From Treponema sp. (GTDB lineage: Bacteria > Spirochaetota > Spirochaetia > Treponematales > Breznakiellaceae): a stretch of DNA of 14,417 nt. Below the pieces are notes generated by a model that worked only from the letters and a program-made list of their open reading frames with translations, was not told the origin of the DNA and made no database searches. How positions within the stretch are numbered: position 1 is the stretch's first letter; each line of letters starts with the position of its first letter. The stretch spans positions 1 through 14,417 of the forward strand of contig JAITBO010000122.1 of the NCBI GenBank assembly GCA_031283505.1, read 5' to 3'. Shown one piece after another: positions 1 through 6,638 of the stretch. The position numbers and the translations under genes were made by a program.

Positions 1-1199
1 CCCGCAACGGAAACATCCAGGTTGTTGCTCCAATCATGTTTGTAACTGTTATAAGTATTAGAGTTGCCGACAGATGCGGTTAAACCGTTCCGAAAATTAT
101 CTATCCAGTCAACCCGGCCAAACCCAAGACTGTGGCTCAAGGTTGTCAAGGGGCCTTTGCGGAGGTAGCCTATATCTCCCCCGGGAGTATAATTGAATCT
201 TTCCTCTATTTTTGGAGTATATGTCAGCTCGCCGAACTTTCCGACGAAAACCCTGGTGGGTATTTTCCATGAAGCCGACAGTGCGGTGGACATATAAAAT
301 TTTTTATATCTGTTGTTGTCTTCCTGCTGCTGTACCCAGGGATCTTTGAATTCTTCACTGTAGGCTTCCGTATTGTCCTCATTAGCTACAATCGCTTCTT
401 CAAGTCCGAATGTAATGGTGGTAAACCTGACAGGCAATTCCATAGTAAGGCCGCTGGTGTTCTTATAATGAAACGGCGCTTCGTGGGTATACGAAAAATA
501 ATGATCAAAATTAAAATTCCAGGTATACCCAAATAAATGGAAAGGCGTATCGGAATCAATCAAAGAGAAGAAGGAACTCTCCCTGTTTTTTTTGTTATAT
601 TCATACCCAAAATCGAAGCGCAGGGGGTTCATGGTCCCCAAAAAATTATAGTCTCTGCCTTTCAGAACTATCCTGAAACCGTCGTTATCGTCAAATCTGG
701 GCTGGGGCAGGACGATGACGGTTGCGGTATCCACAGTAGTAACCCGGAGAATTACGGGAACGAAACCCTCGGCGTCAGGTTCTTCAAAAATCAGATCGAT
801 ATACGCCTCATCCAACACCCGATGATTTATCAGGAGCTGCATTTTATCCAGCCGGTATTTCTCCAGATTATCCCTGCCGGTTATGCGTTCACCTATTTCA
901 AAGTCTCCTTGACGAAGCAGCGAATAAGGCCGTGATACTCCGGTACGGATACGTTTGCCGCTGCGGTCAAAAATAATATCCCTGATATAGTAAACAGTAG
1001 TAGAATCGTCCGTTCCCGCCGCTGACCCGGCAGTACTTTCCGTCTCTGATTGTTCTTCCCCGGATACGGACTGTAAAAGGCCGCCATTTTTTTCCTGTCC
1101 TGCCAGAAGAACGGCGCCTGCAAACATAAAGATTACACATAAAAATAATCCGGCCCCGCCTTTAATTGTATTTATATAAAAAAAGTTTTGTAATTTCAA
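1..1199 (-). CDS. Outer-membrane beta-barrel protein with N-terminal POTRA-like domain, C-terminus beyond window (partial)
   Basis: The reading frame is open without interruption from 1199 to the window edge (399 codons), so the C-terminus is missing. Residues 1-35 form an export signal: Lys2 and Lys13, then a hydrophobic run GLFLCVIFMFAGAVLLAG. A low-complexity Ser/Thr/Glu stretch follows. Next comes a POTRA-like unit (YYIRDIIFD, then LLRQGDF, NLEKYRL, AYIDLIFE, PVILRVTTVDT). After 'DDNDGF' and 'RDYNFLGT' the protein becomes a run of alternating aromatic strands (LRFDFGYEY, YTWNFNFDHYFSY, YMSTALSASW), as expected for a barrel. It is read as an Omp85/BamA/TamA-like outer-membrane protein, but the diagnostic barrel end is outside the window. 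The start chosen is TTG at 1199: it is the only start giving a full signal peptide, and GGAGAG (1208-1213) sits 8 nt upstream. ATG at 1127 would remove most of the signal. The start overlaps the aroB stop, so it is the third gene of the regulator-aroB operon. Confidence 0.72.
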   Translation of the reverse strand, partial: MKLQNFFYINTIKGGAGLFLCVIFMFAGAVLLAGQEKNGGLLQSVSGEEQSETESTAGSAAGTDDSTTVYYIRDIIFDRSGKRIRTGVSRPYSLLRQGDFEIGERITGRDNLEKYRLDKMQLLINHRVLDEAYIDLIFEEPDAEGFVPVILRVTTVDTATVIVLPQPRFDDNDGFRIVLKGRDYNFLGTMNPLRFDFGYEYNKKNRESSFFSLIDSDTPFHLFGYTWNFNFDHYFSYTHEAPFHYKNTSGLTMELPVRFTTITFGLEEAIVANEDNTEAYSEEFKDPWVQQQEDNNRYKKFYMSTALSASWKIPTRVFVGKFGELTYTPKIEERFNYTPGGDIGYLRKGPLTTLSHSLGFGRVDWIDNFRNGLTASVGNSNTYNSYKHDWSNNLDVSVA

Positions 1200-2326
1200 A
1201 AATGATACTCTCCATTAACAATAGAACGCAGCAAGGCATGGAACCGGAGATCTTCGGGATCAAGGGTTGTTTTTTGAGCGCCTCCCCCGGCAGGGACGAT
1301 AAAAACCAGTTTTCCGGCTTTCTTTTTTTTATCCCCCTCAAGGGCGCGGAAATACTCATCCGTATTCTTCATGGCGGGGTGGGGGGCCGTGACGGTATAT
1401 CCGCAGGATTGAACGAGATCCCGTATCTCCAGGGCCTGTTCCAAAGGGGTGACACCCAGGGCATATCCCAGTTCACAGGCGCGGACTATACCCCAGGCCA
1501 CAGCCTCCCCGTGGGTGAGACGCCCCAAGCCGGCCGATGTTTCCAGAGCATGACCGAAGGTATGCCCCAGGTTGAGGAGCGCCCGCCGTTCCCCGGTTTC
1601 CCTGGGGTCTTCCTCCACAATACGCCCCTTGATTTCCGCAGCCCGGGAGATCAGGCGTCTAAGATCAGCCATCCGGAGGGCAGTATTTTCACCCTTCAGG
1701 ATTCCCTTGAGGCAGGCGTCCCTAAAAGAGCGTATATGTGAAAGCATTTCCCCATCGCCGGCCAGGATCGCGGTCTTTATCACTTCCGCGAAACCTGACT
1801 TCCATTCCCGAGGGGGCAGGGTGGCGAGACTTTCCAGGGGCATATACACCGCTTCGGCGGGATAGAAGGTCCCGGTCAGATTTTTGACACCCAGAAGGTC
1901 TATCCCGGTCTTTCCCCCAACCGAGGCGTCCACCATGCCCAGGAGGGTGGTAGAAACTAAACGCAGCCTGATTCCCCGCATATAAACCGAAGCGGCGAAA
2001 CCCGCAATATCGGTGATTACCCCGCCGCCTACGCCCGCTATCAGGCCGTCCCTGCCCAGACCGGCGGCGCAGGCATCCCGCTGAATACGTTCCACCGATT
2101 CCCAGGTTTTGGCTTCTTCCCCTGCGGGAAGAACGCAGCAGGGGATTTCCCCGTTTTCCGGAATGAACTGCCGAGCCAGGTATTCGGTGTTGTCATCGCA
2201 GACTACCAAGGTCTTTCCGCCGGCAAGGGTCCCGTAAAGCCCGCCGTCGGGAAGGGGCAGCTTTTCTCCGATATACACCCGGCTTTCCACGGTTCCGAAG
2301 GTGAACCGGTATTCCGTATGTGTCAT
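1196..2326 (-). CDS. aroB: 3-dehydroquinate synthase (AroB)
   Basis: It converts DAHP to 3-dehydroquinate, the second step of the shikimate pathway, in the cytoplasm with NAD and a divalent metal. It is 376 aa, usual for the family. NAD-binding glycine signature GGGVITD starts at residue 100. The segment VDASVGGKTGID (132-143) and KNLTGTFY (148-155) are typical DHQS, as is GFAEVIK, whose Glu181 is the expected metal ligand. LNLGHTFGHALE gives His255 and His259, and LTHGEAV gives His272, the other expected metal ligands. These favour a true DHQ synthase over valiolone or amino-DHQ synthase relatives. The ATG at 2326 overlaps the TGA of the upstream regulator (ATGA), with no strong ribosome site, so translation is probably coupled. 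Its own stop is overlapped by the TTG of the outer-membrane protein gene. It lies in an operon with a regulator and an OMP, with no other shikimate gene in the window. Confidence 0.95.
   Translation of the reverse strand: MTHTEYRFTFGTVESRVYIGEKLPLPDGGLYGTLAGGKTLVVCDDNTEYLARQFIPENGEIPCCVLPAGEEAKTWESVERIQRDACAAGLGRDGLIAGVGGGVITDIAGFAASVYMRGIRLRLVSTTLLGMVDASVGGKTGIDLLGVKNLTGTFYPAEAVYMPLESLATLPPREWKSGFAEVIKTAILAGDGEMLSHIRSFRDACLKGILKGENTALRMADLRRLISRAAEIKGRIVEEDPRETGERRALLNLGHTFGHALETSAGLGRLTHGEAVAWGIVRACELGYALGVTPLEQALEIRDLVQSCGYTVTAPHPAMKNTDEYFRALEGDKKKKAGKLVFIVPAGGGAQKTTLDPEDLRFHALLRSIVNGEYHF
1208..1213 (-). promoter_or_regulatory. Ribosome binding site for the TTG-started outer-membrane protein gene
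   Basis: GGAGAG, read on the minus strand, lies 8 nt before the TTG at 1199. It is inside the last codons of aroB (Asn-Gly-Glu-Tyr-His-Phe). It decides the start of the downstream gene in favour of TTG 1199 over the internal ATG at 1127. Confidence 0.55.
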
Positions 2327-2937
2327 GCCGTCGTCAAACCGGCTTTAACGAGTCCGGCGGAACTTTCCGCAGACATCAATATCATACTGGACAGATACAG
2401 GATATTGCGTTGGACCGGCTTTGCGGAAATTTCGGGATTTCCGATGGCCGGAATGTTTTCGGAATAAACCTTCAAAATATTTTCTTCAGGAATATTGGAC
2501 ACCGTATCAGGATCAACGGCCTTAAGGAAGCTCAAACCGTAGTACTGGCAGGCATATTCCACGATGAACTCAAGATCGCTCGATCCTATAAGCAAAACGG
2601 CCAAGATGTTGTCTTGTTTCGCCGCGAGTATGGCTTCGTCAATCCTGTCTTTATGATAGACTACATTGCGGATGGTCCGCTTGAAATACCGGTAGCTTCG
2701 ATGGATTAATTCATTCATTCCTTCAAGGGTGACGGCATATTGAATATTACGGCTGTTCAGTTTTTTAATCGATATCCAGCCTCGTTTGGCCAGCCGCTTC
2801 AGAATGGCGTTAGTCATCCCAAGAGAAGCCCCCGCTATCCGGGCCAAATCCCTCTGGCGCAGGGGGATCTCTTGTTTTGAGGAATCGTATATGTTCTCCA
2901 GGATAACAAATTCAGTATCCAGGGCTTCGTTTGTCAT
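2323..2937 (-). CDS. Winged-helix transcriptional regulator, MarR/EPS-associated type, with C-terminal possible ligand domain
   Basis: From ATG 2937 the protein is 204 aa. Residues about 1-75 form a winged helix-turn-helix: LDTEFVILENIY (helix 1), RQRDLARIAG (helix 2), SLGMTNAILKRLAKRGWI (recognition helix) and a wing ending NIQYAVTLEGMNEL. This pattern matches the MarR-like regulators often found beside exopolysaccharide genes. Residues about 100-165 contain a strand-helix pattern (ILAVLLIGSSDLEFIVEYA, GLSFLKAVD) that looks Rossmann-like and could be an effector domain; this is inference. The frame is open back to a TTG at 3063, but that codon lies inside a palindrome at the predicted transcription start, and the extra 42 residues look non-coding, so ATG 2937 is preferred although it has no clear Shine-Dalgarno. 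First gene of the operon, translationally coupled to aroB; likely autoregulated through the 3055-3075 palindrome. Confidence 0.75.
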   Translation of the reverse strand: MTNEALDTEFVILENIYDSSKQEIPLRQRDLARIAGASLGMTNAILKRLAKRGWISIKKLNSRNIQYAVTLEGMNELIHRSYRYFKRTIRNVVYHKDRIDEAILAAKQDNILAVLLIGSSDLEFIVEYACQYYGLSFLKAVDPDTVSNIPEENILKVYSENIPAIGNPEISAKPVQRNILYLSSMILMSAESSAGLVKAGLTTA

Positions 2938-3054
2938 AAGTATTAATATAAGGCAAAACAGGACCTTCCGGGGTTTAAATTCCGTAAAGGTTCTCAAGGT
3001 TGGCACATACGATATTGCATAGACGGACGAAACACGCTCTATGATGCCGTATGA

Positions 3055-3075
3055 TTTGTTCAATTATTGAACAAA
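3055..3075. promoter_or_regulatory. Perfect 21-bp palindrome, candidate operator
   Basis: Arms TTTGTTCAAT (3055-3064) and ATTGAACAAA (3066-3075) are perfect reverse complements around a single base. The element covers the end of the predicted -10 box and the expected transcription start, the classic position for a repressor site. A dimeric winged-helix protein encoded directly downstream is the natural candidate. A related half-site, CAATTGAA, occurs at 3082-3089. Binding itself is inferred. Confidence 0.55.
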
Positions 3076-3101
3076 ATACAACAATTGAAAATTAAATGCA
3101 A
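3073..3101 (-). promoter_or_regulatory. Sigma70-like promoter of the regulator-aroB-OMP operon
   Basis: Read on the minus strand: -35 TTGCAT (3096-3101), 17-nt spacer, -10 TATTTT (3073-3078). Transcription would start near 3066, giving a leader of about 129 nt to the ATG at 2937. The spacing is optimal and the surroundings are AT-rich. The -10 overlaps the outer arm of the palindrome at 3055-3075. Confidence 0.6.
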
Positions 3102-3119
3102 TAGAATAACCGGCATTAA

Positions 3120-3131
3120 CGGATAAATCCG
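3120..3131. repeat. Short dyad upstream of the regulator promoter
   Basis: CGGAT-AA-ATCCG is a perfect 12-bp dyad 18 bp upstream of the -35 box. It could be an accessory regulator site, or chance. The rest of the 3064-3218 spacer is AT-rich, with a T-run at 3140-3146. No convincing Rho-independent terminator for the upstream FAD-subunit gene is visible in it. Confidence 0.25.
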
Positions 3132-3218
3132 AATAGATTTGTTTTTTTATAAAATAATAATGATAAAAAAGAGAATAAAGACATAAAAGCCTACCGTCCT
3201 GTACCCGAAATCCCGAGG

Positions 3219-4061
3219 TCAATCCGCCAATTCCATGACGGCCTCTTCAATAAAATTGAGCAGCCTGGCTTTCATCATAACGCCGGGGGTATCAACCGCC
3301 GAAAGGAAGGCTCTCCACAGTTCGATGAAATGGCTTACGTCCCGCCTGTCCAGGGGCAGATGCTTGCCGGAGAGGACAGCTTCGCTGTTCTTGTCCCGGA
3401 TTACCGTTTCTCCGGCGAACACTACCCGCAGGTCCGTAAGGATGTTTTTCTGAATCCGGGCGATAAAAACGAGGGAACCCCCGGTCCCGCTTTCGGGATA
3501 CGGGTCCGTAAAACGTTTGAAAAGCGAATAATTCCATTGTTCCAGGGGAATACGGATACGGGTAAGGAGTTCCTGGGGATTGAAGGCCAGGGGACCAGGG
3601 AAGGAGGAAAAACGGGCGGCGGAGATCCACCGGGAAGTCAGGGCGGTCCGCAATTCATAGCGGGCGTCAAGGGCGATGAGGGGGGCCGTGGCGTTGAGGC
3701 GCAAGGTTGGGTGGCAGATGTTTCCCCCTATGGTGGCCAGATTTCGCAATTCCGGACCGGCGATACACTTTAATGCCTGGGTAAATACCTTGGGAATGGT
3801 TTTTCCCAGGTTGATAATATCGTTTAGCTTAACCATGGCCCCCATTTCTATATACCGTTCGGTCCGGGTAATGTACTGAAGTTCGTTCAGGCCGTCCAGG
3901 GACAGGATATTCGCCGGGAGAGTCAGGATGTACCGGCTGTTATGATTCCTGACGAAGCTGGCGCCTCCGGCAAAAAGAACCGCTTCGGGAAAACGGTTCC
4001 ATGAGGTAAACATATCCTGCATGGTGGAAGGGAAGAAGACCTGGTTACGCGCCGCGTCCAT
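3219..4061 (-). CDS. Molybdenum hydroxylase FAD-binding (medium) subunit, CoxM/XdhB-like
   Basis: The 280-aa FAD subunit of the xanthine dehydrogenase/CO dehydrogenase family passes electrons from the iron-sulfur subunit to the acceptor. FAD-binding landmarks are AGGAS (31-35) and ATIGGN (109-114), preceded by the usual IEMGAMVKLNDII segment. The C-terminal part (SLFKRFTDPYP, then VVFAGE, and the final helix) matches the CO-dehydrogenase flavoprotein C-terminal domain. The length is at the short end of normal. The frame is open back to 4289, but that part is antisense-like shadow over the 2Fe-2S gene. ATG 4061 is chosen because GGAGG (4066-4070) lies 4 nt before it; ATG 4082 has no good site. 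It overlaps the end of the 2Fe-2S gene by 17 nt, so coupled translation is likely. It is the last gene of the NusG-led operon. The substrate cannot be told from this subunit. Confidence 0.85.
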   Translation of the reverse strand: MDAARNQVFFPSTMQDMFTSWNRFPEAVLFAGGASFVRNHNSRYILTLPANILSLDGLNELQYITRTERYIEMGAMVKLNDIINLGKTIPKVFTQALKCIAGPELRNLATIGGNICHPTLRLNATAPLIALDARYELRTALTSRWISAARFSSFPGPLAFNPQELLTRIRIPLEQWNYSLFKRFTDPYPESGTGGSLVFIARIQKNILTDLRVVFAGETVIRDKNSEAVLSGKHLPLDRRDVSHFIELWRAFLSAVDTPGVMMKARLLNFIEEAVMELAD

Positions 4062-4530
4062 AGAGCCTCCGCTGCCTGACATCCGCTGCTGCCAATACCC
4101 CTTCCACAAGGGTTTCCGGTTCGGTACACCGGCACCGTATCCCCGTAAAAGCGGCCAGAATCTCTTCCCGGGAGGGACGGAGTATGCGCTCAAGGAGGGC
4201 GCCGGCGGCCAGTATCTTGCTGCTGTCACAGTACCCGCAGCATTCAACGCCGGCCCGGGAAAAGCCTGCGGCGATGTCCTGGTACTCATCTGTCTGGGAA
4301 AATCCTTCTATAGTGATGATCTCGCTGTTCCGGACCCGGAAAGCCGGGACGAGGCAGGAGGGGACCACTTTGCTGTTCAGAATGACAAAACAGACCCCGC
4401 ACCGGCCGGACAGGCAGCCGGTTTTTGTACCAAGGAGTTTAAAAGATCCCCGGAGTATGTCCAGAAGCCGCCCGTCCGCTTCTGCGCGGATCACCACGTC
4501 CTCGCCGTTCAGGATAAAGTTAATGGTCAT
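4045..4530 (-). CDS. Molybdenum hydroxylase 2Fe-2S (small) subunit, CoxS/XdhC-like
   Basis: 161 aa, the usual size for the separate [2Fe-2S] subunit. The N-terminal plant-ferredoxin-like cluster uses Cys39, Cys44, Cys47 and Cys59 (GCLSGRCGVC...C). The C-terminal helical domain holds the second cluster with Cys98, Cys101, Cys133 and Cys135 (CGYC...CRC). Two family positions differ: the Gln normally before CGxC is Cys97 (ECCGYC), and the usual TPG after it is DSS, while CRCTGY is CRCTEP. All eight expected cluster ligands are nevertheless present. The start is ATG 4530, which overlaps the stop of the Mo subunit (ATGA) and has AAGGAGGG just upstream (4534-4541); the longer frame to 4569 would begin inside the Mo gene. 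It works as the electron relay between the Mo and FAD subunits encoded on either side. Confidence 0.9.
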   Translation of the reverse strand: MTINFILNGEDVVIRAEADGRLLDILRGSFKLLGTKTGCLSGRCGVCFVILNSKVVPSCLVPAFRVRNSEIITIEGFSQTDEYQDIAAGFSRAGVECCGYCDSSKILAAGALLERILRPSREEILAAFTGIRCRCTEPETLVEGVLAAADVRQRRLYGRGA

Positions 4531-6635
4531 ATACCCTCCTTCCCGGTTTTGAGTTTTTCCGCGTCCCAAATATCCCGGGCCGTCAGGGGAATACGCTTGA
4601 AGGGGTAATCCGCCGCCTGGGAAACCGCCTGGATAAAAGCGGCGGGAACGCAGTTGAAGGGCAGTTCCCCTATGCCTTTGGGATGAGCCGCATCATTCCA
4701 GATAAAATCAATATGAATGGGGGGTATGTCCTGAGGGGAAGGAATATCGTAATGATCGAACTGATGGTTCGGTATTTGCCCCTCCGTATAGGCGATTTTT
4801 TCCCTGGAGGCCCAGCCCAGGGCATGAATGACCGACAATTTCAAGGAACGCCGGGCCCGTTCTTCCGAAAGGATCTTGCCGCCGTCAATTCCAAGCCAGA
4901 CCCCCCGGATTTTGGGAATAAACTCTATGGGGTCTATCTCCGCCTCCACGACCGCGGCTCCCCAGGCAAGATGGGTAAAGGCGTTCTCGTCAAAGGAAAC
5001 CCCGGCCCAGCCCGGTTTTTTTACCGGACGACAGAAGCGGCGTACCGTGATGGGCAAAGGGTCCCGGAATCGCTGCTTCCTGACAGCTAGGCAGGCCCGC
5101 TCCACAAGCCTGGTAACGGCGGTAATACTCCGGGAAAGAGTTGCGGGCCCCGAATCGATTCCCAATGAGGTGTTCCCGAATACTACCCTGACGGCCCCGG
5201 CATCTATCGAAAGGATTTCCGCCGCTATCTTCTGCCAGATATACACATATTCATCGTTGGAAGAGACCATGCCGCTCCGGATTTCCAGCTTCCCCTCTTT
5301 ATCCAGGGTCATTTCAACTTCGTATACGCCTTTATCCTTTCCCGGATACAGAAAACCGCTTCCCTGGTACGCAGCCGCTATGCCTATGCCCCTAAGGGTT
5401 TCGTGCTTTTCCGTTTTTCCGTTTTTCCGCCGGTATTCCCTGAGCATCTCATAAGAGGCCCATTTTCTGCGGTAATCCCCCATGGCGGCGGCAGTGTCCA
5501 GAAGCTCAGGAGGCATGGCCTCCTGAATTGAAGCGCCTATGGCAAGGAGCCGTTTCTTGTGGAGCAGATTGTCCGTCCGCCATTCCATAGGGTCCTGATG
5601 CAGGGTGTCGGCGATAATGGAAGCGTGGCGTTCCATGGCGAAAAAGCCCTGGGCCATGCCGAACCCTCCAAAGGGACTTGCGGGAGGGACGTTGGTGGAA
5701 ATGGCTTGGCCCTGGATACGGATATTTCCCGCTTTATAGGCTCCCAAAGCCCCAAGACAGGTCCGGTCCAGTATTTCATTGGTAAAGACCCCGTATGCGC
5801 CCATATCGGCCAGGACGGAAATCTCCGTGGCGAGGAGCTGCCCCTTATCTCCCAGGGCGCTGCGTATTCTGATTTCGGCGCTGTTACGTTTGGGGCTGTA
5901 CCGGAAATCTTCGATTCCGGAGAGGAGTATCTTGACCGGTTTTTTGGTAATGAAGGCGCCCAAGGCGGCGTGACAGGCCAGAAGGGAAGGGTACCAGATT
6001 TTTCCATCCAGATGTATGCCGATAGCGGCAGGCTCCACGGTGACGCGATTCCGGGGGTATTTTAAAACTTGCGCGACGGACCGCAAAACCTGGAATGGCC
6101 ATTGGGTGGCCGTATGTACCGTGATTCGCCCCGGATCTTCTTTTTCACTTTCCCATATTGCCACCGCTCCGGCAGATTCCGGGTACCAGTGGTCCTGTAT
6201 ACCCGTATTGTAGATTCCCTCAACAATCGTCTTGGCCTTTTTAAAGGCCTCTTCGGTTTCCCCTATGGCGGCGTCTCTCCGGGCTAATACGGCATCTTCC
6301 GGCACGGCGTGGGGATACAGGACGGGAGTTCCCTCCTCGGCAATCACCTTGATTTGGCCGGCTAACTTTTCGACTTTGATCCGGTCAGGACCTATGAGAA
6401 GGCCCACCGGTTCCCCTATATAAGAAAGGGTTTCCGCCGCCAGGACCGGCAGGGCAAACTCGTCCAGACAGTTCTTTCCCGGTATATCCGTACTTCTGAT
6501 GAGGATGTAGGAAACAGGAAGTTTGGGACATTCAAACCCCACAAGAACGCCCCTGGATATAGGCGAACGGATGGTAATCCCGTACAGAACCCCCGCCGGT
6601 TCTATGTCGTCCACAAATAAAGGTCTATCCCTCAC
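4527..6635 (-). CDS. Molybdenum hydroxylase Mo-cofactor (large) subunit with atypical cofactor loop
   Basis: A 702-aa member of the xanthine dehydrogenase/aldehyde oxidase large-subunit family, expected to hydroxylate a purine, N-heterocycle or aldehyde at a Mo-cytosine or pterin cofactor. Domain 1 (about 1-120) has the family pattern RPLFVDDI, SPISRG, ETLSYIGEPVG. Domain 2 begins with TATQWPFQ (175-182). The C-terminal KGIGELP carries the conserved catalytic-type Glu (about 657). Two hallmarks are altered: the glycine-rich loop normally written GGGFGGK reads AIGIHLDGK (204-212), and the substrate-side RGFGxPQ reads FGGFGMAQ (322-329), losing the Arg. The protein is slightly shorter than classical large subunits. 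The start is GTG 6635, 3 nt after the stop of the DegT gene, with only a weak ribosome site, so re-initiation is likely. Stop overlaps the 2Fe-2S start. No XdhC-like or cofactor-insertion gene is in the window. Substrate unknown. Confidence 0.82.
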   Translation of the reverse strand: MRDRPLFVDDIEPAGVLYGITIRSPISRGVLVGFECPKLPVSYILIRSTDIPGKNCLDEFALPVLAAETLSYIGEPVGLLIGPDRIKVEKLAGQIKVIAEEGTPVLYPHAVPEDAVLARRDAAIGETEEAFKKAKTIVEGIYNTGIQDHWYPESAGAVAIWESEKEDPGRITVHTATQWPFQVLRSVAQVLKYPRNRVTVEPAAIGIHLDGKIWYPSLLACHAALGAFITKKPVKILLSGIEDFRYSPKRNSAEIRIRSALGDKGQLLATEISVLADMGAYGVFTNEILDRTCLGALGAYKAGNIRIQGQAISTNVPPASPFGGFGMAQGFFAMERHASIIADTLHQDPMEWRTDNLLHKKRLLAIGASIQEAMPPELLDTAAAMGDYRRKWASYEMLREYRRKNGKTEKHETLRGIGIAAAYQGSGFLYPGKDKGVYEVEMTLDKEGKLEIRSGMVSSNDEYVYIWQKIAAEILSIDAGAVRVVFGNTSLGIDSGPATLSRSITAVTRLVERACLAVRKQRFRDPLPITVRRFCRPVKKPGWAGVSFDENAFTHLAWGAAVVEAEIDPIEFIPKIRGVWLGIDGGKILSEERARRSLKLSVIHALGWASREKIAYTEGQIPNHQFDHYDIPSPQDIPPIHIDFIWNDAAHPKGIGELPFNCVPAAFIQAVSQAADYPFKRIPLTARDIWDAEKLKTGKEGI
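4534..4541 (-). promoter_or_regulatory. Ribosome binding site of the 2Fe-2S subunit gene
   Basis: AAGGAGGG on the minus strand, 3 nt from ATG 4530. It fixes the start of the small-subunit gene within the ATGA overlap with the Mo subunit and discards the 13-codon longer alternative. Confidence 0.7.
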
Positions 6636-6638
6636 AGT

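Noticed and set aside
893..1123. Short minus-strand frame inside the outer-membrane protein gene
   Set aside because: Out of frame with a continuous 399-codon reading frame that has signal peptide and POTRA features.
3132..3218. Rho-independent terminator after the FAD subunit gene
   Set aside because: There are A/T runs but no GC-rich stem directly before a T-run on the minus strand.
4062..4289. N-terminal extension of the FAD subunit frame
   Set aside because: It lies entirely inside the 2Fe-2S gene, is Pro/Arg-rich and unlike any FAD subunit; ATG 4061 has a ribosome site and starts the conserved domain.
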